A DNA stretch of 64,000 nucleotides. Source: Thiorhodovibrio winogradskyi (GTDB lineage: Bacteria; Pseudomonadota; Gammaproteobacteria; Chromatiales; Chromatiaceae). Positions 27,415 through 38,974 of the stretch are shown here, piece after piece. Numbering within the stretch: the stretch's first letter is position 1; each line of letters opens with the position of its first letter. The notes beneath the pieces are model-generated. The model ran no database searches, had not been told where the DNA came from, and saw only the letters and a list, made by a program, of their open reading frames with translations. The position numbers were made by a program, and so were the translations under genes. The DNA is taken from NCBI RefSeq assembly GCF_036208045.1, contig NZ_CP121472.1, positions 1,933,531 to 1,997,530 of the forward strand, read 5' to 3'.

Positions 27415-30400
27415 TCACAAAGCCTTTATCTCTTCGCGTTGATCCACGCGCGCAGCCAAGGCGCTTTCCAACTGATCCAGCGCCTCGAGCGCGGCTTCGA
27501 AGTCGTAGGCGTCGACGGCCTTGGCGACGGGGTGCAGGGCTTGGGCCAAGGGGTGGGCGCCGAGTTGGTTGGACAGGGCGGCGATGACCTCGGTGGCCTC
27601 GGTGTCGTCGTCTTCGAGCAGGGCGCGCAGGCGGGTCAGCTCGGGTGTCAGGGCGGTCGGGTCGATGGTCTGTGGTGATCCTATTTCCGTGCCGGTGCCG
27701 GTGCCCGTGCCCGCCGTGGCTGACGCGGGTTGTTCGAGCTGGGCGAGTCCGGCGAGGACGGGCGCGAGGGCGGCGAGGGTGGCCTGGAGCTGGCTGTCGA
27801 TGATCGCGGGCGACTCGCCATCGCGGCAGGCGGCCTCCAGCGCGGCGGCGGCGTGGCGCACACCCTCGGCGCCGATGTTGGCGGCCACGCCCTTGAGTGT
27901 GTGGGCGCAACGGGTGGCGGCGTCCGGGTCTTGCTCGCGCGCCGCCAGGGCGGCGGCGAATTGATCGGCGAAGTCGCTCTGGCTGTCGCGGAAGCGCCCG
28001 AGCAGACGGCGGTAAAGCGCCTCGTTGCCCTGCGCGGTGGCCAGGCCGGCTTGGGTGTCGATGCCGGGGAGAGAGGCAAGGGACGAGGGGCGAGGGGCGA
28101 GGGACGAGGGGCGAGGGGCGAGGGACGAGGGACGAGGGGTGAGCGAAGACGCGGCCGCGGTCGTCTGTGGCGCTTTTTCTTGCCCATGGCGACTTGCCAA
28201 TGGCTGGTCGCGTTTGTCGATGACCTCTTCCCGCGTTCCGAATTCCTCTTTGCTATTTTCTATCTTCTCGACAGCAATCCAGCGCGCCATGGTCGCGAGC
28301 ATTTCGCGCACCTTCACCGGCTTGCCGATGTGGTCGTTCATGCCGGCGGCGATGGCCTTCTCGCGATCGCCGGCCATCACATTGGCGGTCATGGCCAGCA
28401 CCGGCAGGTCGCGCCATTGGGGATTCTCGCGGATGGCGCGGGTGGCCTGATAGCCGTCCATGATGGGCATTTGGCAGTCCATCAGCACGCCGTCGAAGCC
28501 TTGTTGGCGCAAGAGTTCGAGCGCTTCCTGGCCGTTGTTGGCGACGGCGGCGGTCATGCCATTGGTGGTGAGGAGTTCCAGCGCCAGTTCCTGATTGATG
28601 GCGTTGTCCTCGACCAGCAGGATGTGCGCGCCGCGCAGTTTGATCAGGGCCTCGGCGGCGGTTCCCTCGCTATTCGCCTCGCGCGTGTCGCTGATCGCCT
28701 CGCGGCCCATGGCGATCAGGATGGCGTCGAGCAAGCTCGATGGGGTGACCGGCTTGGTGAGAAAACCGGCGAGTTCCAGACCATCGGCGGCGCGCTGGGC
28801 CTGGTCGCGGCCATAGGCGGTGACCATGATGACGGTGGGGGCGTGGGCGATCAGCTGGTCATTTTGAATGCTGCGGGCGGTTTCGATGCCGTCCATGTCG
28901 GGCATTTTCCAGTCCATCAGCACCAGGTCGAAGGGCGCGGCGCTATCGGCCTGTTCGAGTTGGGCGATGGCCGCGGCGCCGTTCGCGGCTTGGGCGACCT
29001 GGAAGCCGAAGGCACTGAGCATGGCCTCAAGCACCTCGCGCGCGCTTTGGTTGTCGTCGACCACCAGCACCCGCAGCGCCTCGATGGCCTCGGCCTTGAT
29101 GCGCCGCTGCGAGCGCACGCCGCGTTGCTTGCCGAAGCGGGCGGTGAAATGGAAGGTACTGCCGGCGCCGGGCGCGCTGTCCACCCAGATGTCCCCGCCC
29201 ATCAGGTCGGTGAGGCGTTTGCTGATGGCCAGCCCCAGGCCGCTGCCGCCATACTTGCGGGTGGTGGAGCTGTCGGCCTGGGTGAAGGACTGAAACAGCC
29301 GCTGTTGTTGTTCCGGCGTGAGTCCAATGCCGGTGTCGCGCACCGAGAAATGCAGCGTCACAGTGTCGGCGCCCTCTTCCGCGACCGCGACCCGCACCAG
29401 GATTTCACCACCGGGTTCGGTGAACTTGACCGCGTTGTTGCCGAGATTGATCAGAATTTGCCCCAAGCGCAGAGCGTCGCCAATCAGCGCCGTGGGCAGC
29501 TCGGCGGGTAGCTCGAACAGCAGCTCCAAGCCTTTTTCCTCGGCTTTCAGGCCGACCAGATTGGCGAGGTTGTCGAGGACATCTTCCAGGCGGAAGTTGG
29601 TGGCTTCCATGTCGAGCTTGCCGGCCTCGATCTTGGAGAAATCCAGAATGTCGTTGATGATTCCCAGCAGCGCCTCGGCGGAGCGGTTGACCATCTCGAT
29701 GTACTTGCGTTGCCGCTCGGTCAACTCGGTTTGCAGGGCGAGATGCGACATGCCCATGATGGCGTTCATCGGGGTGCGAATCTCGTGGCTCATGTTGGCG
29801 AGGAAGTTCGACTTCGCGCGGGTGGCTTCCTCGGCGGCGTCGCGCGCCTGGGCCAGTGCCTCCTGGGCGGCGCGGCGCTCGCTGATATCGAGCAGCCAGC
29901 CAAGGATGCCGGACTCGCCCTCATAGTCGAGCTTGACGAAGCTGGCGAGCATGTAACCGGGGCTGCCATCGCGGCGGCGGATTTGCAGGTCGAAGTTCTC
30001 GACCCGGCCATCGCGCTCCATGCGCGCGAGCATCTCGGCGCGCTCCTCGGGGTTGGCGTAGACCTGGAGCGTGCGATCCCCAACCTTGAGGGAGAAGGTC
30101 TCGCGGAAGCTCGGGTTGGCGAAGCGAATAACGCCTTGCACGGTGATGGCGACGCTCAGCGGACTGGAATCGAGAATTTCCTGCAACTGCTGGCGCTCGG
30201 CGAGCAAGGCGTTCTGGGCGCGCACCCGCTCGGCGATGTCCTTGAACACCAGCACCGCGCCGATTTGCTCGCCACCCTTGCGCATGGGCACCACGATGTA
30301 TTCGACCAGCAGCGGCGAGCCGTCCTTGCGCCACAGGGTGTCTTCCTCGATCTGACGGCGCTGGCCGTCGTGCAGCGTGTGGGTCATCGGGCAGTCGGCT

Positions 30401-32640
30401 TCGCGGAACTCGGTCCCATCCGGCTGCTGGGCGTGAATGCTCGCGTGCAGCGGCTGGCCGATGAGTTCGTCGCGCCGGTAGCCGAGCAGCTCGCCGGCGG
30501 CGCGGTTGCAGAAGCTGATGTTGCCGGCGGGGTCGATGCCCATGATGCCCTCGCCGGCGGAGTCGAGAATCAGTGCGTTGTGCTCGCGGGCGGCGGCGAT
30601 CTCGGCCTCGGCGCGGCGCAGCTCGGTGCGATCATAGACCACGCCATCAATGCGCAGTGGCTGGCCCTGGTCGTCGCTCACGGTTTTGCCACGGGCCACC
30701 AAAAAGTGCTCGCTGCCATCGGGCCAGCAGACGCGATACTCGATCTCCAGGGTTTGCAGACCGCGCACCGCCGGCTCGAAGGCGGCCATGACGCGCGCGC
30801 GATCCTCCGGATGTAGGGTGGCGATCCAGCGCTCCACCGAGGCCGGTTCGTCTTCGCTTAGACCGAGCAGCCGGGCGACGCGCGCGTCCCAGCGCCAGGT
30901 GTCGGTGAGCAAGTCCCCGCTCCACAAGCCGACAGCGGCGGCGTCCAGCGCCAGATTGCGCGCCACCTCGGCCTCGCGCAGCGCCAGCTCGGCCTGCTTG
31001 GTGATGGTCAGATCCTGGGCGATGCCGACGAAATGGGTGATCTGCCCGTGGGTGTCCTTGACCGGCGCGATGGACAGGCTGATCCAGTAGTGCTCGCCGT
31101 TTTTCTTGCGGTTGCACAGCTCGCCGTGCCAGGTGTCGCCGGCGAGGATGGTGGCCCAGAGATCCTTGTAGGTTTCGCGCGGGGTGCGGTCGCTTTTGAG
31201 CAGGCGCGGATTCTCGCCGAGGGCCTCGTCGACGCTGAAACCCGTGATCTCGGTGAAAGTGGGGTTGACGTGCTCGATGGCGCCGTCGCGGTCGGTTACC
31301 ACAATGCACAGCGGGTTTTGCTCCACGGCCTGAACGTATTTGCGCAGGTCACGGGTGCGTGCTTCGATCAGTTGATCGAGGCGCACGCGCGCGCGGCGAC
31401 CGAAGGACAGCAAAGCGCCGGTCAGTCCGAGCGCCAGCACAATGACCCCGAGCAGGGCGCCAAGCAAGGGCCCGCGCAGGGCACGATAGGGCTCCAGCGC
31501 CTCGGCCAGATCCATCTCGGTCGCCAGCCCGAGGCCTAGCTCTCGCGACCAGGTCCAGGCGCCGATGACGGGCACGCCGCGATAGTCACGGTAGCCCTGG
31601 GTATCCATGCCGTTCTCGCCGGCGGTGGCCGCTTGGGCCATGCGTGTCAGCGGCCAGTCTGCCGGAGCGCGGGTGGGGCGATGACCGGCGGGCAGGTTGC
31701 CGCCGGGGTCGGCGACGCGGGCGCCGGGTTGACCCTGTGCGCGCTCCAGCCCGGCGGGATCGAGGCGAGTCGGCGTCAGCAACTGGCCGCGGCGGTCGAA
31801 GGCATAGGTCTCGCCGCTGGCGCCGATCTGGCCGATGCGGGTCAGGCGCGCGAGCGCGGCGGCGGGGTCGAGGCGCAGCGCGAGCAGGGCGCGGATGTTG
31901 CCTTGGGCGTCGCTGATGGGGGCGAGCAGGAACAGGGTGTCCGGCTCACAGGCGGCGCCGAGGTCGACGCCATCGAGATTGTGCGGCGAGATGAACACGG
32001 GCGCGCCGGCCAGGGCGCGGGTAAAGGCCATCGGCTGGCAATTGGGCAGTCCGTGGGTCTGGCCGATGGGGCTGTCGGTGCTGGCCGCCAGCACCAGCCC
32101 GTTGGGGCGCAGCAGCAGAAAGTCATCGCTGCCGATCAGGTCGCGCTGGGTGGCGAGCAATTGGCGCAGCGCGGCGAGCGCTGGCGCGCTGGTCAGTTGC
32201 TCGGCGGCGCTGCGCGGATCCGCGGTGCGCGCCTCGAGATCGCGCAGTAAGGGCAGCAGCGCGGGATTCCGGGCGACATGGGCGGCCTCGCGCACGCGCG
32301 CCTCGATCCACAGCTGCATGGCCTGCTCGGCCGACTGGTTGACCGATGCCAGGGTGTCTCCGAGGCGCTCGCGCAGTTCACGCTCGATGGCCTTGAGTCC
32401 CTGCTCGGCGAGCATTAAGGCAAGGGCGAGGAAGAGGGCGACCAGCGCCGGGCCGATGAGATTCGGGCGGCGACGGTTGCGGGGCGCGGGTGCTGGCGCC
32501 TCTTTGGCGTTTGGGGTGGCGTCTAAGCTGACGCCGCGCGGCTGGTCCGCCCACTTCCAGCGGGCGGCGATCAGCAGCAGCGCGCCAGCGACCAGCGCCA
32601 GCGTCCAGGACAGCAGACTCAAGGTGGATGGCATGGTCAT
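27415..32640 (-). CDS. Hybrid sensor histidine kinase, Cache-type sensor, multiple PAS, REC x2, Hpt (paralogue 2)
   Basis: About 1741 residues. Two N-terminal transmembrane helices and a periplasmic double-Cache-like sensor (about 95-390, with [17 protein letters not shown] and [16 protein letters not shown]) are closed by a helix near 410-435. Four PAS/PAC units follow (about 460-940). HisKA with [13 protein letters not shown] is near 951, then HATPase_c, receiver 1 (Asp near 1245), receiver 2 (Asp near 1388), the SSLAPRP repeat linker (about 1499-1520) and Hpt with [13 protein letters not shown] near 1583. The HisKA-to-Hpt half is nearly the same as in the kinase at 22827-26696, while the sensory half is unrelated. 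The start is uncertain: TTG 32700 is the longest frame, but ATG 32640 avoids overlap with the receiver gene. Confidence 0.88.
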   Translation of the reverse strand: MTMPSTLSLLSWTLALVAGALLLIAARWKWADQPRGVSLDATPNAKEAPAPAPRNRRRPNLIGPALVALFLALALMLAEQGLKAIERELRERLGDTLASVNQSAEQAMQLWIEARVREAAHVARNPALLPLLRDLEARTADPRSAAEQLTSAPALAALRQLLATQRDLIGSDDFLLLRPNGLVLAASTDSPIGQTHGLPNCQPMAFTRALAGAPVFISPHNLDGVDLGAACEPDTLFLLAPISDAQGNIRALLALRLDPAAALARLTRIGQIGASGETYAFDRRGQLLTPTRLDPAGLERAQGQPGARVADPGGNLPAGHRPTRAPADWPLTRMAQAATAGENGMDTQGYRDYRGVPVIGAWTWSRELGLGLATEMDLAEALEPYRALRGPLLGALLGVIVLALGLTGALLSFGRRARVRLDQLIEARTRDLRKYVQAVEQNPLCIVVTDRDGAIEHVNPTFTEITGFSVDEALGENPRLLKSDRTPRETYKDLWATILAGDTWHGELCNRKKNGEHYWISLSIAPVKDTHGQITHFVGIAQDLTITKQAELALREAEVARNLALDAAAVGLWSGDLLTDTWRWDARVARLLGLSEDEPASVERWIATLHPEDRARVMAAFEPAVRGLQTLEIEYRVCWPDGSEHFLVARGKTVSDDQGQPLRIDGVVYDRTELRRAEAEIAAAREHNALILDSAGEGIMGIDPAGNISFCNRAAGELLGYRRDELIGQPLHASIHAQQPDGTEFREADCPMTHTLHDGQRRQIEEDTLWRKDGSPLLVEYIVVPMRKGGEQIGAVLVFKDIAERVRAQNALLAERQQLQEILDSSPLSVAITVQGVIRFANPSFRETFSLKVGDRTLQVYANPEERAEMLARMERDGRVENFDLQIRRRDGSPGYMLASFVKLDYEGESGILGWLLDISERRAAQEALAQARDAAEEATRAKSNFLANMSHEIRTPMNAIMGMSHLALQTELTERQRKYIEMVNRSAEALLGIINDILDFSKIEAGKLDMEATNFRLEDVLDNLANLVGLKAEEKGLELLFELPAELPTALIGDALRLGQILINLGNNAVKFTEPGGEILVRVAVAEEGADTVTLHFSVRDTGIGLTPEQQQRLFQSFTQADSSTTRKYGGSGLGLAISKRLTDLMGGDIWVDSAPGAGSTFHFTARFGKQRGVRSQRRIKAEAIEALRVLVVDDNQSAREVLEAMLSAFGFQVAQAANGAAAIAQLEQADSAAPFDLVLMDWKMPDMDGIETARSIQNDQLIAHAPTVIMVTAYGRDQAQRAADGLELAGFLTKPVTPSSLLDAILIAMGREAISDTREANSEGTAAEALIKLRGAHILLVEDNAINQELALELLTTNGMTAAVANNGQEALELLRQQGFDGVLMDCQMPIMDGYQATRAIRENPQWRDLPVLAMTANVMAGDREKAIAAGMNDHIGKPVKVREMLATMARWIAVEKIENSKEEFGTREEVIDKRDQPLASRHGQEKAPQTTAAASSLTPRPSSLAPRPSSLAPRPSSLASLPGIDTQAGLATAQGNEALYRRLLGRFRDSQSDFADQFAAALAAREQDPDAATRCAHTLKGVAANIGAEGVRHAAAALEAACRDGESPAIIDSQLQATLAALAPVLAGLAQLEQPASATAGTGTGTGTEIGSPQTIDPTALTPELTRLRALLEDDDTEATEVIAALSNQLGAHPLAQALHPVAKAVDAYDFEAALEALDQLESALAARVDQREEIKAL
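28079..28142. repeat. In-frame G-rich heptamer repeat (SSLAPRP minisatellite) in kinase 2
   Basis: Nine or so heptamers of the form GGGRCGA/GGGGCGA, in the same linker position as the repeat in paralogue 1 but with a different copy arrangement. Translated on the minus strand it gives SSLTPRP followed by SSLAPRP units. Confidence 0.9.
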
Positions 32641-32665
32641 GGGTGCCGGGAAGGCGGGGCGCGGG

Positions 32666-33043
32666 TCAAATGGGCGCGAGGGCGGCTTGCACGGCGGCAA
32701 GCAGCGTCTCGGTGGCGACCGGTTTGGTCAGGTAGTCGCGCGCGCCGAGCGCGGCGGCGCGGGCGCGGTCCGCCGGCGCGGCTGACCCACTGATGAAAAT
32801 CACGGGCAGGGCGGCGGTGGTGGGGTCCGCGCGCAGTTGTTCGCACAGGCCGAAGCCATCCAGCTCTGGCATCATGGCGTCGAGCAACAGGAGATCCGGT
32901 GGTGGCGCCTTGCGCGCGGCGGCCAGCGCCCGCGCCCCGCTGGTCGCGGCGCGGATGCGATAGCCCGCGCCGAGCTGAGCGCGCAGCAGGTCGATGTTGG
33001 CGGGCTCGTCATCGACGATGAGGATGCTGGGTTTGGGATCCAT
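32666..33043 (-). CDS. Single-domain response regulator (receiver only)
   Basis: A 125-residue CheY-like receiver with all key residues: DDE acidic pocket in LIVDDEPAN, phospho-acceptor Asp in [15 protein letters not shown] (about residue 53), Ser/Thr in IFISGSA and Lys in YLTKPVA. No output domain. The gene lies between a REC-REC-kinase gene and the large hybrid kinase on the same strand, so it probably serves their phosphorelay. Its upstream sequence on the coding strand is C-rich repeat and has no recognisable ribosome binding site. Confidence 0.88.
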   Translation of the reverse strand: MDPKPSILIVDDEPANIDLLRAQLGAGYRIRAATSGARALAAARKAPPPDLLLLDAMMPELDGFGLCEQLRADPTTAALPVIFISGSAAPADRARAAALGARDYLTKPVATETLLAAVQAALAPI

Positions 33044-33047
33044 GGGG

Positions 33048-33150
33048 CGGTTAGGGGCGAGGGGTTAGGGGTTAGGGGTTAGGGGTTAGAGGCGAGGGGT
33101 TAGAGGTTAGGGGGTAAGAGGCGCGGGGCTAAGGGCTCGCCCCTTGCCCC

Positions 33151-33175
<25 letters not shown>
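33048..33175. repeat. Intergenic G-rich heptamer array with G-quadruplex potential and inverted arms
   Basis: On the plus strand four consecutive GGGGTTA heptamers (33061-33088) are flanked by GGGGCGA and GAGGCGA/GAGGTTA variants, giving at least five G4 tracts with 3-nt loops. At the right end the complementary composition appears (CCCCTCGCCCCT at 33160-33171), which is an exact inverted copy of AGGGGCGAGGGG at the left. The array fills the gap between two regulator genes and runs into the last codons of the upstream kinase. Confidence 0.88.
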
Positions 33176-34704
<1,529 letters not shown>

Positions 34705-34753
34705 GATCGGGATTCGTTTTATCTGTCAGTTCCTGGTGTGCGGTGAGTGGTAG

Positions 34754-35785
34754 TCACTCCATCATGCCCGCCTCGGCGTAGCGTTTGCGAATTGCCTCCA
34801 CCTCCGGCAATGCCTGAAGAAAAAGCGGGATCAACTCCGGGTCGAAATGGCGCCCAGCCTCGCTTTTTAGCAGATCCACGGCTTTTTCCACCGGCCAAGC
34901 GGCCTTGTAGGGTCGTACCGAGGTCAAGGCATCGAACACATCCGCCACGGCCACGATGCGCCCGACACGCGGAATGTCCTCGCCAGCCAGCCCGCGCGGA
35001 TAACCGCTGCCGTCCCATTTCTCATGATGAGTCAGGGCCACCACCCGTGCCATCTCCAGCAACTCGGAGTCGCCCGGGTCGCCAATGATATCGGCGCCGA
35101 TCTGGGCGTGGGTGCGCATGATGGCCCATTCCTCGGCGTCGAGTTTGCCGGGCTTTTGCAGAATCCGATCAGGGATGCCGATTTTGCCGATATCGTGCAT
35201 GGGCGCGGCATTGAGCAGCAGCTCGGCATCGCGCTCGTCCATGCCAAGCGCGAGCCCGAGAATGTGCGCATAGTGACTCATGCGGATGACGTGCAGGCCA
35301 GTCTCGTTGTCCTTGTATTCCGCCGCGCGCCCGAGGCGGCGGATGATCTCGAGCCGGGTCTCGTGCAATTGCGCGGTTTGCTCGCGTACCTTGGCATCAA
35401 GCTCGCGGTTTTGATCATAGAGCGCGAGCTGGGTGCGCACCCGCGCCTGTACGATGGGCGGACTGATGGGTTTGACGATATAGTCCACCGCACCCAGCGC
35501 AAGGCCGCGAATCTCGTCCTCGATGCTGATTTTCGCGGTGATGAAGATCACCGGGATGTGGCGGGTGGTGAAGTCCTCCTTGAGCTGGCGGCAGACCTCG
35601 AGCCCGTCCATGCCCGGCATCATGATGTCGAGCAACACCATGTCCGGTTGTTCGGAAGCGCGCGCGATGCGCAGCGCCTTCTCGCCCCGGGTCGCGGCCT
35701 TCATGTGGTAGTCGTCCTTCAGACAGTCGACAAGCAGGTCGATGTTGGCGGGTTCGTCATCGACAACCAGGATGCTTTGTTTCAT
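34754..35785 (-). CDS. Response regulator with HD-GYP c-di-GMP phosphodiesterase domain
   Basis: A 343-residue protein. The receiver at residues 3-120 has the Asp in LLDIMMPGMDG (Asp53). After a coiled linker, an HD-GYP domain carries HVIRMSHYA, the metal-site HD in MHDIGKIGIPD near 195, HHEKWDGSGYPRGL near 250 and VADVFDALTS. The HHExxDGxGYP signature is intact, so hydrolysis of cyclic di-GMP is expected. It lies upstream of the REC-REC-kinase gene on the same strand with a gap of about 50 nt. The pairing of this phosphodiesterase with the nearby GGDEF protein suggests local control of cyclic di-GMP. Confidence 0.9.
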   Translation of the reverse strand: MKQSILVVDDEPANIDLLVDCLKDDYHMKAATRGEKALRIARASEQPDMVLLDIMMPGMDGLEVCRQLKEDFTTRHIPVIFITAKISIEDEIRGLALGAVDYIVKPISPPIVQARVRTQLALYDQNRELDAKVREQTAQLHETRLEIIRRLGRAAEYKDNETGLHVIRMSHYAHILGLALGMDERDAELLLNAAPMHDIGKIGIPDRILQKPGKLDAEEWAIMRTHAQIGADIIGDPGDSELLEMARVVALTHHEKWDGSGYPRGLAGEDIPRVGRIVAVADVFDALTSVRPYKAAWPVEKAVDLLKSEAGRHFDPELIPLFLQALPEVEAIRKRYAEAGMME

Positions 35786-36052
35786 GGAAAATCTCTCGCA
35801 ACGGCAGCAGAGGGCGTCGCCCGACGGGCGCGGGACGCCGGTGGCCCATGATAACGCGCCTCTGAGACCGATTTGGGGAGTTTCCGCGGATTTTGGCGTT
35901 TGCCGGGCGCCGAGGCAGCATGAGATGTTAGCCTTGTGGCGGTGGGCAACCCTGGCGACGGCAGGCGTCGATTGCGCGAGCCTCCAAGCAGGTGCTCGTC
36001 GCGGTCATGCCGGGGGATCTGGCTTTGTTAACGAACCAGGTGGTGATGAACC
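35786..36052. other. Intergenic region between divergent genes
   Basis: 267 nt between the HD-GYP gene and the beta-lactamase gene, which point away from each other. It must hold both promoters. I see no repeat, RNA gene or clear operator in it. Confidence 0.6.
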
Positions 36053-36826
36053 GTGAAATATCTTCTCGTCGTTGCGTCTCTGTTGTTGTCCGTGTCAGCC
36101 CGCGCCGAAGACCCGAGTCTCGCTAAGGTCTTCGCGGAACGGGATATCCAAGGCACTATCGTCATTTCATCGCTGGATGGCAAGCAGCGCTATATTCATG
36201 ACGAGGCGCGTGCCCAACAGCGATTCCCCTGCGCGTCAACCTTCAAGATTCTCAACACGCTCATCGCACTGGAGGAAAAGGTCGTTAGTGGAAAAGACGA
36301 CCGGCTCGAATGGGACGGACAGGTTCATGATTTTCCGGATTGGAATCAAGACCAAACCCTAGAGAGTGCGTTCAAGGTCTCCTGTGTTTGGTGTTACCAG
36401 GATTTTGCGCGCGCCATTGGCGCCGAGACCTATCGCCGCTATTTGGCCGCGAGCGCTTTTGGCGAATTGCATGAACCTTTCGATGAAACAACATTCTGGC
36501 TCGATGGTTCGCTACAGATCAGCGCGGTCGAGCAAGTGCGTTTTCTGCAAAAGATGTATCGCCGCGAGCTTCCCTTCAGCCCGCACGCCTATGCAACCTT
36601 GCGCGAGATCATGCTGGTCGAAGAGCGGCCTGGCTATCGACTCTGGGCCAAGACCGGCTGGGCCATGCGCGCCGATCCGCCAATCGGTTGGTATGTGGGC
36701 TATGTCGAAACGCCGAATAATGTTTGGTTTTTTGCCACCAACATCGATATCCGCGATCAGGAGGATTTGTCGCTACGTCAGAAGCTGACGCGCGAGGCGC
36801 TTTATGCAAAGGGAGTCATACAATGA
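36053..36826 (+). CDS. Class D (OXA-type) serine beta-lactamase
   Basis: A 257-residue protein with a signal peptide (LLVVASLLLSVSARA, cleavage near residue 18). The start is GTG at 36053, with AGGTGG upstream. Class D motifs are in place: catalytic Ser62 in STFK (62-65), SCV at 110-112 and KTG at 200-202; YIHDEARAQQRFPCAS and FWLDGSLQIS also fit OXA enzymes. The usual YGN motif is replaced by FGE near 136-138. It would hydrolyse beta-lactams in the periplasm through an acyl-enzyme whose Lys65 is carbamylated. It is in ordinary chromosomal context with no integrase or insertion sequence beside it, so it looks like an intrinsic environmental enzyme. Confidence 0.88.
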   Translation: MKYLLVVASLLLSVSARAEDPSLAKVFAERDIQGTIVISSLDGKQRYIHDEARAQQRFPCASTFKILNTLIALEEKVVSGKDDRLEWDGQVHDFPDWNQDQTLESAFKVSCVWCYQDFARAIGAETYRRYLAASAFGELHEPFDETTFWLDGSLQISAVEQVRFLQKMYRRELPFSPHAYATLREIMLVEERPGYRLWAKTGWAMRADPPIGWYVGYVETPNNVWFFATNIDIRDQEDLSLRQKLTREALYAKGVIQ

Positions 36827-36833
36827 TCCGAGC

Positions 36834-36858
36834 CCTCCACGCGCACGCGTCGTGGAGG
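36834..36858 (+). terminator. Possible hairpin terminator after the beta-lactamase gene
   Basis: Inverted repeat CCTCCAC...GTGGAGG just downstream of the stop codon, without a clear T-tract, so factor-independent termination is only possible. Confidence 0.35.
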
Positions 36859-36893
36859 TGCTGGAACTCAGCACCACAAGGACGATATCAGCC

Positions 36894-37889
36894 TCAGGCA
36901 GTGTCGACCTGTTTGAGAATGGCCTGGGATTCCTCGCGGCTAATGCGTGGGCCCAGGCTGGTCACTAGCTTGGCCGAGGCGGCCGAGGCCAGACGACCGG
37001 CGCGGGCGTGGCTCCAGCCCTGGGTTAGGCCATAAAGAAAGGCGCCGGCGAACATATCTCCCGCCCCGACGGTGTCGACAGCTTTGACCGGGACCGGATC
37101 GATGTCGATGATGTCCTTGCCGTCGAAGACCAGAGCACCCTCGGGGCCGCGGGTGATGGCAAACTCCCGGGAAACGGATTTCAGATAATCGACCGCTTGG
37201 TTGAGATCATTGGTATCGGCCATGCCCATGGCTTCGGACTCGTTGGCGAAGATCAGATCCAGCTTCTCGCCAATCATCTCCCTGAGTCCATCCTTAAAGA
37301 AGTTGACCATGTTTGGATCCGACAAGGACAGTGCGGTTTTCACCCCAGCTTGCTCGGCAATTTTGCGCGCTTCGATCGCCGCGATCCGGGCCGTATCCGA
37401 TGTGACCAGATAGCCTTCGGTGTAAAACCATTTGGATGCGCGCAGGGCGTCGGTGTCGAGTTCATGCACCGAGAGATTGCCACTGATTCCCAAGTAGGTG
37501 CACATGGTGCGGTCGCTATCGGGAGTGACCAGAACCACGCAGCGGCCGGTGTCGCCCTGATCGAGAAAGCTTGCGTCGCGGGTACTGATGCCGCCGTTGA
37601 CCAGGTCTTTCAGGTAGAAGTGCCCCAGTTCATCATCGGCGACCTTGCAGGAATAGTATCCCTGGCCGCCGAATTGGCTCAGCGCGATGATGGAGTTGGC
37701 CGCCGAACCGCCTGAACCGCGATGATGATCGTGTTCGTGCAGGTGTTCCATGATGCGCAGTTGGTGGGCTTCATCGACCAGGGTCATGACGCCTTTGTCG
37801 ATGTCGAGTCGTTGCAGATCCTCGGGCGTGACACTGTATTCCATATCGACAAGAGCGTTTCCGAGGGCGTAGAGATCGTAGGCTGGCAT
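36894..37889 (-). CDS. PfkB-family carbohydrate kinase, adenosine kinase-like
   Basis: A 331-residue ribokinase-family protein. The N-terminal LGNALVDMEYSV, the GGSAANSI motif near 60, and the catalytic C-terminal signature DTVGAGDMFAGAFLYGL (base Asp near 277) are intact. It resembles the proteobacterial adenosine kinase group (COG0524), which phosphorylates adenosine to AMP, although other nucleosides or sugars cannot be excluded. AAAGGA lies before ATG 37889. The upstream spacer contains a short AAGTTAAG tandem repeat. Confidence 0.83.
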   Translation of the reverse strand: MPAYDLYALGNALVDMEYSVTPEDLQRLDIDKGVMTLVDEAHQLRIMEHLHEHDHHRGSGGSAANSIIALSQFGGQGYYSCKVADDELGHFYLKDLVNGGISTRDASFLDQGDTGRCVVLVTPDSDRTMCTYLGISGNLSVHELDTDALRASKWFYTEGYLVTSDTARIAAIEARKIAEQAGVKTALSLSDPNMVNFFKDGLREMIGEKLDLIFANESEAMGMADTNDLNQAVDYLKSVSREFAITRGPEGALVFDGKDIIDIDPVPVKAVDTVGAGDMFAGAFLYGLTQGWSHARAGRLASAASAKLVTSLGPRISREESQAILKQVDTA

Positions 37890-37929
37890 GAAGGAGTCCT
37901 TTTTTTGATGTTTGAAGGTGAAGAAGAAG

Positions 37930-37958
37930 TTAAGAAGTTAAGAAGTTAAGAGGTGAAG
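37930..37958. repeat. Short tandem repeat (AAGTTAAG)n
   Basis: About three copies of an 8-nt AAGTTAAG unit, with diverged neighbours, in the leader of the adenosine-kinase-like gene. It is AT-rich compared with its surroundings. Confidence 0.8.
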
Positions 37959-37998
37959 AAGTTGGTTGTTTGAAATCAAGCTGTCTTGATGCTTGGTT

Positions 37999-38928
37999 TT
38001 AGGAGTTTTTTGTGTTTGATTTGGGTTGGTTGGTGGCTGACGTGTCTTTGATGGCGCGAAAGATGCCCTGGGCAACTGTCTCGGCCTGTTCTTCGTGCGC
38101 CAGGTGGCCGAGTCCCTCGAGACGCTGGATGGTCGCCCTTGGCACCAGGGCGCGGACGTGCGCGGCTTCGGAGGGGGGGACCGTTTGGTCGCGGCTGCCG
38201 ACCAGCAGTCGCAGATCGCACGCCAGTCGCGGCAGGTCGCGGGCCAGTGGCTCCAGATTCCAGTTGGCCATCATGTTGAGCGCCGCGGCCACATGTCCGG
38301 GACTACTGACCAGCAGGCGGTAGAGCGCGACCCCGCGCGCGTCCAGATGCGAGCCGGTGCTGTCCACCAGGCGCTCGATGGCGCCCTGGCGTTTGGCGTC
38401 ATGGCCGACGATACGCGGCACCAAGGATGAACGCGCCAGCAGCTTGGCCACGGGTGAAAAGACTTTGCCGGGCAGGCCGCGCAACGGTAGCAGGGCGCCA
38501 TTGAGGCTGATGAGCAAGCGAGGATTGATGAGGCCATCCAGACACATGCGCGCGAGAATGGCCGCGCCGGCGGAATGCCCGACCGCCACCTGGGGCGACT
38601 GATGGAGGGCGAGCAGCAGGGCGTTCAGGGCCGCCGCCATTCCGGGCAGGGACAGTCGCGCGGAGTCAGGCGCCGAGGTAAAGCCGTGTCCGGGCAGGTC
38701 CGGCGCGATCACGCAATAGTCCTTGGCGAGCAGCGGCAGCAGCGCGCCCCAGGAATGGTTGGCGGCCGCCGTGCCATGAATCAATAGCAGCGCCGGCCCT
38801 TCACCCGCTATCTGGACATGCCAGCGCAGGCCGCCTGCTTCGAGAAAACGGCTGCACTGGCGATTCGGCCAGGCTTTGGCGTCGCGCTCCCAGTCGGGTT
38901 TGTCGTTTAGAACGCGAGTGGAGGTCAT
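37999..38928 (-). CDS. bchO: Alpha/beta hydrolase BchO, magnesium-chelatase-associated
   Basis: About 309 residues. I use ATG 38928, since the product then begins near the family pattern PDWERDAKAWPNRQCSRF; the longer frame from 38997 overlaps bchD. The alpha/beta-hydrolase fold shows HGTAAANHSWG (oxyanion loop), the nucleophile elbow VGHSAGAA, a late Asp in LVGSRDQTVPPSEA and His in LGHLAHEEQ. BchO accompanies bchI and bchD in purple bacteria and is thought to assist magnesium insertion or pigment handling; its exact reaction is not settled. It is the third gene of bchI-bchD-bchO. Confidence 0.85.
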   Translation of the reverse strand: MTSTRVLNDKPDWERDAKAWPNRQCSRFLEAGGLRWHVQIAGEGPALLLIHGTAAANHSWGALLPLLAKDYCVIAPDLPGHGFTSAPDSARLSLPGMAAALNALLLALHQSPQVAVGHSAGAAILARMCLDGLINPRLLISLNGALLPLRGLPGKVFSPVAKLLARSSLVPRIVGHDAKRQGAIERLVDSTGSHLDARGVALYRLLVSSPGHVAAALNMMANWNLEPLARDLPRLACDLRLLVGSRDQTVPPSEAAHVRALVPRATIQRLEGLGHLAHEEQAETVAQGIFRAIKDTSATNQPKSNTKNS

Positions 38929-38974
38929 GGCATCAAGGCTCGCCTGCAAGCCGCAGTGGAGCCAGTGTAAGGGA

